The notes below the pieces were generated by a model, which was not told the origin of the DNA, searched no databases, and worked only from the letters and a program-made list of their open reading frames with translations. From Rhodospirillum sp. UBA1311 (lineage in GTDB: Bacteria; Pseudomonadota; Alphaproteobacteria; Rhodospirillales; Rhodospirillaceae), in assembly GCA_002307145.1 (NCBI GenBank), contig DBTR01000089.1, forward strand, positions 51,683 through 62,931: DNA of 11,249 nucleotides. The letters run 5' to 3'. Shown piece by piece: positions 4,976 to 10,503 of the stretch (the stretch's first letter is position 1; each line of letters begins with the position of its first letter). The translations under genes were made by a program, and so were the position numbers.

Positions 4976-7930
4976 ATGATGGAAGATCCGGATACGAGAC
5001 CCGATCCGTCGCTCGCCCGCAGGCTGGGCACCCTGATCCGCTCGCGGCGCGCCAAGCGCGCGGGCCTCGGCGTGCTGGCCGTGGTCGCGCTGTATGCGCT
5101 GCTGGGGTTTTTCGTCGCGCCGCCGGTGATCAAGGCGCTCGGCGCGCGGAACCTGGGCGAACAGCTTGGCCGCCCGGTGACGATCGGGCGGGTCGCGCTC
5201 AATCCGTTCACGCTCCGGCTCGAAGCCGACGACATTCACGTCGGCGGGCGCGAGGCCGACGAAGCCTTCGTCGACGTCGGCCAGTTGGCGGTGCGGGTTT
5301 CGTGGAAATCGCTGGCGCGGTTCGCCCCGGTGGTCGGCGAGGTTCGGATCGCCGCGCCCAGCCTCCATATCATTCGTTACGATGCGCAGCGGTTCAATTT
5401 CAGCGACCTGCTGGAGCCTTCGCCCGCGCCGGCCCAACCGGAAGACAACCGCCCCCTCGACCTGACCGTCGAACGGATCGAGATCGTCGACGGCGCGGTG
5501 AGCCTCACCGACGCCGCAACCGGGACCACCACCGAACTCGCGCTGAAGACCCTCGCGGCGAACCTCGAAAATCTCTCCCTGGTCGGCGCGGTTCCGGGCT
5601 CCTACAGCCTCAGCACCGATCTGGCGAGCGGTGGCTCGGTGAAGGCGGACGGCAGGTTCGACCTCGGCGCCCGATGGGCGGAGGCGACGTTGTCGGTCGA
5701 TGCGCTCGCGCTCCCGGCGATCCGGCCCTATCTCAAGGCGGCCACGCCCGCGCGGGTTCTCGGCGGCACGTTCCGCGCCTCGGTGCAGGCGCGGGCGGAC
5801 TGGTCGCAGACGCCGTTCGCCCTGACGGCGCGCGACAGCACTCTCGGCCTGAATGGCCTGCGCGTGGCGCTGCCCGGCGCATCCGACGCCGCAGTGTCCC
5901 TGGCCGAGGCCAGCGTCGCGGTCACGACGTTCGACCTGGCGGCGCGACGGCTGGAGATCTCCAAGGTCGAGGTTTCGGGCCTCGCCGCGGATGCGGTTCG
6001 CGGCTCGAACGGCGAGGTCGACCTCGCCGCCTTCGCGCCGCCCGGCGAAGCTCAGGCGCAGTCCAACGCTCCCGCGTGGCATTACGCTATCGGCGAAATC
6101 GCGCTCAAGGACGCCCGTGCGACCTTCGTCGACAACACCCTGTCTCCCCCCGCGAAGCTGGCGCTCGCGCAGCTCAGCCTGACCCTGCGGAACGTCGGCG
6201 ACGACCTTTCGACGCCTGTCCCGGTCGCGCTGGCCGCGACGCCGAACGCCAAGGGCACGCTGGCCTTGGAAGGCGAGGTGCGGCTCGACCCGCTCAAGAT
6301 CGACCTCAAGCTCGACGGCACGGGCATCGACGTGACGCCGTTCGCTCCCTACGCCACCAGCGACCTCAACGCCCGCATCGACCGCGCGACCCTCGACGCC
6401 AAGGGCGAGATCGGGTTCGAGCAGGCGAACGAAGGACCCCGGGCATCGTACCGGGGCGATCTGGCGCTGGCGGACGTGCGGGTGATCAACCGCACCACCC
6501 AGGCCGAATTCGCAGGTTGGCGCTCGCTCGCGCTGGACGGCCTCGCCGCGACCTACGACACGGCGAAGGGCGTGGACGTGGACGCCGCGCGGGTGGTGTT
6601 CGCCAGCTTCTACGGTCACGTGTTGCTGGACGAGCAGGGGCGGCTGCACCTCCGCGACATTCTCGCCAAAGGCGACGAGTCCGCCGCCGCCGCGCAATCG
6701 TCGGCGATGGATTCGGCCACGCCCGGCGCGGCGGTGGAGGCGAGCGGCATGCCGGTCCGCCTGCACTTCGGCAAGCTCGAACTGCAGGATGGCCAGGTCA
6801 CCTACACCGACAACTTCATCACGCCGCACTACACCGCCGAACTCGCGGCGATCAACGGCAGCATCGGCGCGTTCGGCACCGACACCAAGACCCCCGCGCC
6901 GATCGACGTCGGCGCGCGGCTGACCGCGAACGGCCCGATCTCGATCAAGGGCAAGGTCAACCCGCTGGTCGCCGACCCGTCGCTCGACCTTCGCGCGGTG
7001 GCGAGGGATATCGAGCTGACCAACCTCACCGCCTACTCCACCAAGTACACCGGCTATCCGATCACCAAGGGCAAGCTTAACGTCAACCTGCACTATCGCC
7101 TCGCGGGCGACCGGCTCAAGGCCGACAACCGGATCTTCATCGACCAGCTCACCTTCGGCCCGCGCGTCGAGAACGACACCGCGACCCAGCTTCCGGTCCA
7201 GCTCGCGATCTCGCTGCTGAAGAACTCGCGGGGCCAGATCGACGTCGACATTCCGGTGGCCGGGTCGCTCGACGATCCTCAGTTCAGCATCTCCGGCCTG
7301 GTCTGGAACGCCGTCGGCAATCTGGTGAAAAAGGCGATCACCGCGCCCTTCACCCTGCTGGCCCACGCCCTCGGCATCGGCGGCGGCGAGGAACTCGGGC
7401 ACGTGGAGTTCGCCCCCGGCGCGGCGGAACTGCCGCCCGCGGCGGCGGACAAGCTCGATACGATCGCCAAGATGCTGGCGGAGAAGCCGTCCATCGACCT
7501 CGACCTGATCGGCCGCGTCGATCCCGAGATCGACACCCCCGCGCTGCGCGACGCCGTCGTCGCCCAGGCGGTGAAGGCTGAGAAGTTGAAGGATCTGGCG
7601 TCGCAAGGGCGGCGGGACGATCCCGCGACCGTGGTGGTGGTCGCGGCGGAGTACGAGCGGTATCTGGCGGATGCCTATCGCGCGATCGCCAAGCCGGTGC
7701 CGGGAGCGGCCAAGCCGTCCCGTGCCGAGATGGAGGCGGCGCTCGCCGAGCATGCGGCGATCGACCTCGCCAGGCTCCAGCAACTCGCGCAGGACCGCGC
7801 GCAAGCGGTGCGGACCTATCTCGACGGCAAAATCGCGGCCAAGCGGGTGTTCATCGTCGCGCCGAAGCTCACCCCCGAGGGCATCGACGATCAGGGCGCA
7901 ACCACCCGCGTCGACTTCTCATTGAAGTGA
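4976..7930 (+). CDS. DUF748 domain (AsmA-like) envelope protein with OmpA-like C-terminal region
   Basis: This 984-residue protein has a basic cytoplasmic N-terminus, one membrane anchor (about 30-50), an AsmA-like start (LGEQLGRPVTIGRVALNPFTL, about 60-80), then a long periplasmic part of repeated beta-strand units. The DUF748 core is clear: LTNLTAYSTKYTGYPITKGK (about 682-701), IDQLTFGPRVEN, LPVQLAISLLK and IDVDIPVAGSLDDPQFS. From about residue 805 comes a region resembling an OmpA-like fold (VEFAPGAAELPPAAADKL then IDLDLIGRVDPEID), followed by an acidic and Ala-rich helical tail. AsmA-family proteins such as TamB and YhdP span the periplasm and help lipid transport to the outer membrane; a similar role here is inference. 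No Shine-Dalgarno sequence is visible before the ATGATG start, so translation may be weak or the start mis-set by a few codons. It is convergent with recX; an insertion sequence now lies between them. Confidence 0.88.
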   Translation: MMEDPDTRPDPSLARRLGTLIRSRRAKRAGLGVLAVVALYALLGFFVAPPVIKALGARNLGEQLGRPVTIGRVALNPFTLRLEADDIHVGGREADEAFVDVGQLAVRVSWKSLARFAPVVGEVRIAAPSLHIIRYDAQRFNFSDLLEPSPAPAQPEDNRPLDLTVERIEIVDGAVSLTDAATGTTTELALKTLAANLENLSLVGAVPGSYSLSTDLASGGSVKADGRFDLGARWAEATLSVDALALPAIRPYLKAATPARVLGGTFRASVQARADWSQTPFALTARDSTLGLNGLRVALPGASDAAVSLAEASVAVTTFDLAARRLEISKVEVSGLAADAVRGSNGEVDLAAFAPPGEAQAQSNAPAWHYAIGEIALKDARATFVDNTLSPPAKLALAQLSLTLRNVGDDLSTPVPVALAATPNAKGTLALEGEVRLDPLKIDLKLDGTGIDVTPFAPYATSDLNARIDRATLDAKGEIGFEQANEGPRASYRGDLALADVRVINRTTQAEFAGWRSLALDGLAATYDTAKGVDVDAARVVFASFYGHVLLDEQGRLHLRDILAKGDESAAAAQSSAMDSATPGAAVEASGMPVRLHFGKLELQDGQVTYTDNFITPHYTAELAAINGSIGAFGTDTKTPAPIDVGARLTANGPISIKGKVNPLVADPSLDLRAVARDIELTNLTAYSTKYTGYPITKGKLNVNLHYRLAGDRLKADNRIFIDQLTFGPRVENDTATQLPVQLAISLLKNSRGQIDVDIPVAGSLDDPQFSISGLVWNAVGNLVKKAITAPFTLLAHALGIGGGEELGHVEFAPGAAELPPAAADKLDTIAKMLAEKPSIDLDLIGRVDPEIDTPALRDAVVAQAVKAEKLKDLASQGRRDDPATVVVVAAEYERYLADAYRAIAKPVPGAAKPSRAEMEAALAEHAAIDLARLQQLAQDRAQAVRTYLDGKIAAKRVFIVAPKLTPEGIDDQGATTRVDFSLK

Positions 7931-7951
7931 GGTTGCGCCGCGCCGCGCCTA

Positions 7952-7968
7952 GGCTCAGGACTCATTAA
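7952..7968. repeat. IS terminal inverted repeat, end distal to the transposase start
   Basis: GGCTCAGGACTCATTAA, matching the other end at 16 of 17 positions; the difference is T against C at position 11. It contains the transposase stop codon (TAA, complement of 7965-7967). Confidence 0.92.
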
Positions 7969-8725
7969 GGTGCGATCCAGAAGATGACGATCGCCGCGAT
8001 GATGACGGCGGCAAAGAAGATATCCGCGCATCGATCATATCGGGTGTGGATACGCCGCCAATCCTTGAGGCGAGCGAATAGGTTCTCGATCCTGTGACGC
8101 TGGCGATAAAGGGTTTTGTCGTAAGCGTACTGGATTTTGCGATGACGCATTGGCGGGATGCATGTAGCGATCCCGCGCTTTGTCAGAGCCTCTCGGAGAG
8201 GGTCACCGTCATAGCCCTTGTCAGCGATCAGGACATTGGCCTTGGGGAATAGGTCGAGCAACAGCATCGCGCCTTTGTAATCGCTCATTTGCCCCTCGCT
8301 GAGCAGCAGGATGAGGGGCCTTCCTTGCCCGTCGCAAACCGCGTGAAGCTTGGAGTTCAACCCGCCTTTTGTGCGTCCGATACATCGGGGAAGAGCCCCT
8401 TTTTATAGAGGCTCGCGGCGGTCCGATGAGCTTTCAGATGGGTTGCATCGATCATCAGGTGGTCTGGAGGGCCAGCCTCTCCCGTCAAGGCAGCGAAGAT
8501 CCGGCTGAACACCCCAAGTCGGCTCCAGCGGACAAAACGATTATAGAGGGTCTTGTGGGGCCCATAGACCGGCGGTGCATCTCGCCACCGCAAGCCGTTG
8601 CGGATCACATGAACGATACCGCTGATCACTCGCCGATCATCAACCCGCGGCACACCGTGCGACAGGGGGAAATACGGCTCGATCTTCGCCAACTGCCGCT
8701 CCGACAACCAAAACAGATCACTCAT
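7965..8725 (-). CDS. IS5-family transposase, OrfA/OrfB with predicted -1 frameshift
   Basis: The DDE transposase catalyses cut and joining at the IS ends. OrfA (8725-8357, 122 codons) starts MSDLFWLSERQLAKIEPYFP, with the N-terminal DNA-binding domain and the first catalytic Asp in MIDATHLKAHRTA (Asp93). OrfB is open from 8402 to 7965 in the -1 frame. A shift after codon 109 (AAG at 8401-8399) gives one 253-residue protein reading KKGALPRCIGRTKGG across the join, which fits the family's consensus; OrfA alone drifts into a non-family tail. OrfB supplies Asp169 (ADKGYD) and Glu214 in the Y-2-R-3-E-6-K signature (Tyr207, Arg210, Glu214, Lys221), so the fused enzyme has a full DDE triad. A GGGAGG sits eight bases before the OrfA ATG. 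An alternative is that one base was lost by mutation, but frameshifted versions are common in this group. Confidence 0.9.
8387..8404 (-). promoter_or_regulatory. Candidate -1 frameshift site in the transposase mRNA
   Basis: On the minus strand AAAAA (8404-8400) is followed directly by GGGG-CTCTT-CCCC, a 4-bp GC stem with a 5-base loop. Zero-frame codons AAA AAG can slip back one base so that AAG re-pairs as AAA. The -1 frame has a stop (TAA, 8405-8403) just before this site and OrfA stops at 8357, so the shift must occur within these roughly 46 bases. The heptamer is T AAA AAG, not the optimal A AAA AAG, so efficiency is uncertain. Confidence 0.6.
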
Positions 8726-8750
8726 GGACGGGGCCTCCCTCCCATGAGTG
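8719..8750 (-). promoter_or_regulatory. Hairpin sequestering the transposase start in read-through mRNA
   Basis: CACTCATGG (8719-8727) and CCATGAGTG (8742-8750) are a perfect 9-bp inverted repeat, extended by one further T-A pair. The 14 bases between contain the transposase Shine-Dalgarno sequence (GGGAGG), and one arm contains the OrfA start codon. In RNA entering from outside the element both arms are present and the start region would be folded. Confidence 0.7.
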
Positions 8751-8775
8751 AATCAGCCGCAGAGCTGCCTGGCAA
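8747..8775 (-). promoter_or_regulatory. Candidate transposase promoter inside the IS
   Basis: On the minus strand, TTGCCA (8775-8770, five of six to the -35 consensus) is followed after 17 bases by TTCACT (8752-8747, three of six to the -10 consensus). A start about seven bases on, near 8740, would lie just beyond the upstream arm of the start-codon hairpin, leaving a short leader with the ribosome binding site exposed. The -10 match is weak. Confidence 0.45.
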
Positions 8776-8779
8776 TAAT

Positions 8780-8796
8780 TTAATGGGTCCTGAGCC
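8780..8796. repeat. IS terminal inverted repeat, end proximal to the transposase start
   Basis: Reads GGCTCAGGACCCATTAA inward on the minus strand, 16 of 17 identical to the other end. Its outermost base also serves as the last base of the recX stop codon. Confidence 0.92.
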
Positions 8797-9386
8797 TAGT
8801 CGTCGTCTTCCAGGCTCTCCACGTCCGGCGCGTCGATAATGCGGCGGGCGGTTTCGAAGTCGAAGCCGGCTCGGGCCAGGGTCGCCATGTCTTTCTGCCG
8901 GCGGTCGGGGCGGTCGGCTTCCGGCCGGTAGGGACCAAGGCGTTTGCGGCGCGCGAGGGTGATCGCGGCGGCGCGGGTGAGGTCGGTCTCGCTCATCGTT
9001 TCGCCCGCGATTTCGCCGAGGGCGGCGTCGATCGCGTCTTCGCCCGCGCCCGCGAGGGCGAGGCGGCGGCGGATCGTGGCGGGCGGCGCGCCCTTGGCGA
9101 ACAGGCCGCGCGCCTTCGCGGTGGCGGTGCGGGTGTCGTCGACGTAGCCGAGGCGCTGCATTTTCGCGACCACGGCGGCGATCCATTCGGATGCCGCGGC
9201 GGGGTCGACGGTCGCTTCCGGGTGCATCGCGGCGCGGCGAACCTTGCGGGTGAGGACGCGGCGGAGGTTTTCAGCGGTGCTGTCGTAGCGCTGCAGGTAA
9301 TAGAGCGCGCTGTTCTCCAGCGACTGGGCGGAGATGCGGCGAGGCGGCTTGGCGCGGGATTTTGGCGGCGGGCTGGCTTCGGTCAT
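8796..9386 (-). CDS. recX: Regulatory protein RecX
   Basis: RecX binds RecA filaments and modulates RecA activity in recombination and the SOS response. The 196-residue protein has an N-terminal basic stretch, then RecX-type helical repeats: ALYYLQRYDSTAENLRRVLTRKV (about 27-49), LGYVDDTRTATAKARGLFAKG (about 79-99) followed by PPATIRRRLALAGAGEDAIDAAL, and a C-terminal repeat around LARAGFDFETARRIID. The ATG at 9386 is preferred to an in-frame upstream ATG at 9422 because the earlier twelve residues do not resemble the family. No Shine-Dalgarno sequence precedes it; a TATGAT box ends six bases upstream. recA is not adjacent. The stop TAG coincides with an IS insertion point, so the coding sequence is intact and the transposase gene lies directly downstream in the same orientation. 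Confidence 0.88.
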   Translation of the reverse strand: MTEASPPPKSRAKPPRRISAQSLENSALYYLQRYDSTAENLRRVLTRKVRRAAMHPEATVDPAAASEWIAAVVAKMQRLGYVDDTRTATAKARGLFAKGAPPATIRRRLALAGAGEDAIDAALGEIAGETMSETDLTRAAAITLARRKRLGPYRPEADRPDRRQKDMATLARAGFDFETARRIIDAPDVESLEDDD

Positions 9387-9392
9387 GCGCCG

Positions 9393-9398
9393 ATCATA
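9393..9398 (-). promoter_or_regulatory. Candidate -10 box for recX (possible leaderless transcript)
   Basis: TATGAT on the minus strand matches the -10 consensus at five of six positions and is followed by exactly six bases before the recX ATG, so transcription would begin at or very near the start codon. The matching -35 region (TGTTTT at 17-base spacing) is poor. Confidence 0.4.
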
Positions 9399-9437
9399 TA
9401 CCCGTCCCGCGCCGAAAAACACCGGGCGGGGGTTGAG

Positions 9438-9449
9438 GGTTGATCAACC
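9438..9449. repeat. 12-bp perfect palindrome between recX and the ABC permease gene
   Basis: GGTTGATCAACC is self-complementary and lies in the 105-bp divergent gap, preceded by a partial direct copy (GGTTGA, 9431-9436). It could be an operator for one or both genes; no regulator is indicated by the sequence. Confidence 0.4.
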
Positions 9450-9491
9450 GCATGTCATATGCTGGTCCGGAATTTCGAAGGCTTCTGTTTC

Positions 9492-10295
9492 ATGACCCCC
9501 CATTTCCCCGAGCGCATGACCCCCCTTGGCGCGATCAACTGGATCGGCTGCTACACCCTGTTCATGAAGGAGGTGCGGCGGTTCCAGAAGGTGTGGCTGC
9601 AGACGATCGCGGCGCCCGCGATCAGCACCTTGATCTTCATGGCGATTTTCGCCCTGTCCATGGGCCGGACGGGGCGCGAGATGGACGGCGTGCCGTTCAA
9701 CCAGTTCCTCCTGCCGGGGCTGGTGATGATGACGATGATCCAGAACGCCTTCGCCAACACCTCTTCCTCGCTGGTGATTTCGAAGGTGCAGGGCAGTATC
9801 GTGGACATCCTGATGCCGCCGCTCTCGCCCTGGGAACTGGCGCTCGCCTATATCGGCGGCGGCGTGGTGCGCGGCTTGCTGTGCGGCGTGGTGGTCGCGG
9901 TCTGTCTCGCGGTGTTCACGCCGATGCCGTTCGAAGCGCCGCTGATGGCGGTCGCCTTCGCGCTCGAAGCCACGGTGATGATGTCGGCGGTGGGGGTGCT
10001 GACCGGGGTCTGGGCCGACAAGTTCGACCAGTCGACGGTGATCACCAACTTCATCATCATGCCGATGTCGTTCCTCTCCGGCACATTCTATTCGGTCGAC
10101 CACCTGCCCGAGGCGGTGCGCTGGTTGGCCCACGTCAATCCGTTCTACTTCATGATCGACGGCTTTCGCAGCGGCTTCCTCGGTGGCGAGGGGCCGAGCG
10201 AATGGCTCTATCTCGCGGTCCTGACCGGGGGGAACGCGATTTTGCTGTGGTGGTCGCAGCATCTGTTCCGGATCGGCTACAAACTCAAGGCCTAA
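9492..10295 (+). CDS. ABC-2 type transporter permease (NodJ/YadH-like)
   Basis: This 267-residue inner-membrane protein is the permease half of an ABC-2 exporter. Six hydrophobic segments are visible: around WLQTIAAPAISTLIFMAIFAL, FLLPGLVMMTMI, a segment after PWELALAYIGGGVV with LCGVVVAVCLAVF, MAVAFALEATVMMSAVGVL, the conserved STVITNFIIMPMSFLSGTFY block near the end, and a last segment LAVLTGGNAILLWW. The LSGTFYSVDHLPEAVRWLAHVNPFYFMIDGFR region is characteristic of ABC-2 exporters of the NodJ and YadH kind, which move polysaccharides, lipids or drugs; the substrate cannot be told. The start at 9492 gives the usual short N-terminus before INWIGCYTLFMKEVRRF; AAGG lies ten bases upstream. ATGs at 9459 and 9516 are alternatives. 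No ATP-binding subunit gene adjoins it in the window. It is followed by the argD promoter within 24 bases. Confidence 0.87.
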   Translation: MTPHFPERMTPLGAINWIGCYTLFMKEVRRFQKVWLQTIAAPAISTLIFMAIFALSMGRTGREMDGVPFNQFLLPGLVMMTMIQNAFANTSSSLVISKVQGSIVDILMPPLSPWELALAYIGGGVVRGLLCGVVVAVCLAVFTPMPFEAPLMAVAFALEATVMMSAVGVLTGVWADKFDQSTVITNFIIMPMSFLSGTFYSVDHLPEAVRWLAHVNPFYFMIDGFRSGFLGGEGPSEWLYLAVLTGGNAILLWWSQHLFRIGYKLKA

Positions 10296-10318
10296 CGCCG
10301 TGCCCGGCTTGAAAGAAC

Positions 10319-10347
10319 TTGACGGCGCATCGACCGGACCCTTTAAA
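10319..10347 (+). promoter_or_regulatory. Sigma70-like promoter for argD
   Basis: TTGACG (10319-10324, five of six to consensus), a 17-base spacer, then TTTAAA (10342-10347, four of six). It begins 24 bases after the permease stop and would start transcription near 10354, leaving a leader of about 150 bases before argD. Spacing and match are good for high-GC DNA; it remains a prediction. Confidence 0.6.
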
Positions 10348-10365
10348 TAGCTCCTTTCTTTTCGA

Positions 10366-10488
10366 GCGAATCGCCGAATCGGCGCTTCGCCCGTCCGGAT
10401 TCTCAGGCGGTGGACGGACCCCACCGCCTGAAGTGTTTGCGGCGGCGACCCGCGCCGGCCGCATGTTTGCGCGATACGCGCGATTTTT
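10366..10488 (+). promoter_or_regulatory. Structured argD leader with four successive hairpins; candidate attenuator
   Basis: Hairpin 1 (10366-10390): GCGAA and CGCCG pair with CGGCG and TTCGC around an AAT loop, with one mismatch. Hairpin 2 (10403-10431): an 11-bp perfect stem, TCAGGCGGTGG with its complement, and a 7-base loop. Hairpin 3 (10439-10462): GCGGC plus GGC pair with GCC and GCCGC, one bulge. Hairpin 4 (10467-10483): seven pairs including one G-U, an ATA loop, followed by TTTTT (10484-10488), a terminator-like end three bases before the argD ribosome binding site. The order suggests transcription attenuation or translational control of argD. Structures are seen in the sequence; the regulatory role is inference. 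Confidence 0.55.
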
Positions 10489-10492
10489 CTGA
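10463..10492 (+). CDS. Possible 9-residue leader peptide upstream of argD
   Basis: An ATG-initiated mini-ORF encodes MFARYARFF and stops at a TGA that overlaps the first two bases of the argD ribosome binding site. Two of its nine codons are CGA for arginine, and its codons span hairpin 4 and the T run. No Shine-Dalgarno sequence precedes its ATG, which argues against efficient translation. It would fit a leader peptide sensing arginyl-tRNA, but a mini-ORF this short can arise by chance. Confidence 0.25.
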   Translation: MFARYARFF

Positions 10493-10497
10493 AGGAG
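10491..10497 (+). promoter_or_regulatory. argD ribosome binding site, decides a GTG start
   Basis: GAAGGAG lies six bases before the GTG at 10504. The in-frame ATG at 10519 would be 21 bases away, too far, so GTG is preferred. Confidence 0.75.
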
Positions 10498-10503
10498 TCG
10501 AAG

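Larger units (their letters stand above)
7952..8796 (-). mobile_element. Complete IS5-family (IS427-type) insertion sequence, 845 bp
   Basis: The element is bounded by 17-bp inverted repeats that differ at one base and is flanked on both sides by TA (7950-7951 and 8797-8798), the expected target duplication of this group. Its two overlapping reading frames encode a DDE transposase on the minus strand. Base composition is visibly lower in GC than the flanking genes, consistent with recent arrival. Removing the element and one TA leaves the DUF748 and recX stop codons 19 bases apart, with recX still ending in TAG. The assignment rests on the transposase sequence, the ends and the duplication, all visible here; the exact subgroup is inferred. 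Confidence 0.92.

Noticed and set aside
4970..7804. 944-codon open frame antisense to the DUF748 gene
   Set aside because: Its Arg-, Gly- and Asp/Glu-rich sequence has no domain and mirrors the codon bias of the sense gene; long antisense frames are expected in DNA this rich in G and C at third positions.
7931..7949. Shared bidirectional terminator in the original DUF748/recX gap
   Set aside because: The 19 bases are a GCGCC triplet repeat without a clear stem or T run, so termination there cannot be supported.
9444..10424. 326-codon minus-strand frame over the ABC permease gene
   Set aside because: His/Arg/Glu-rich antisense reading of a membrane protein gene, no recognisable domain.
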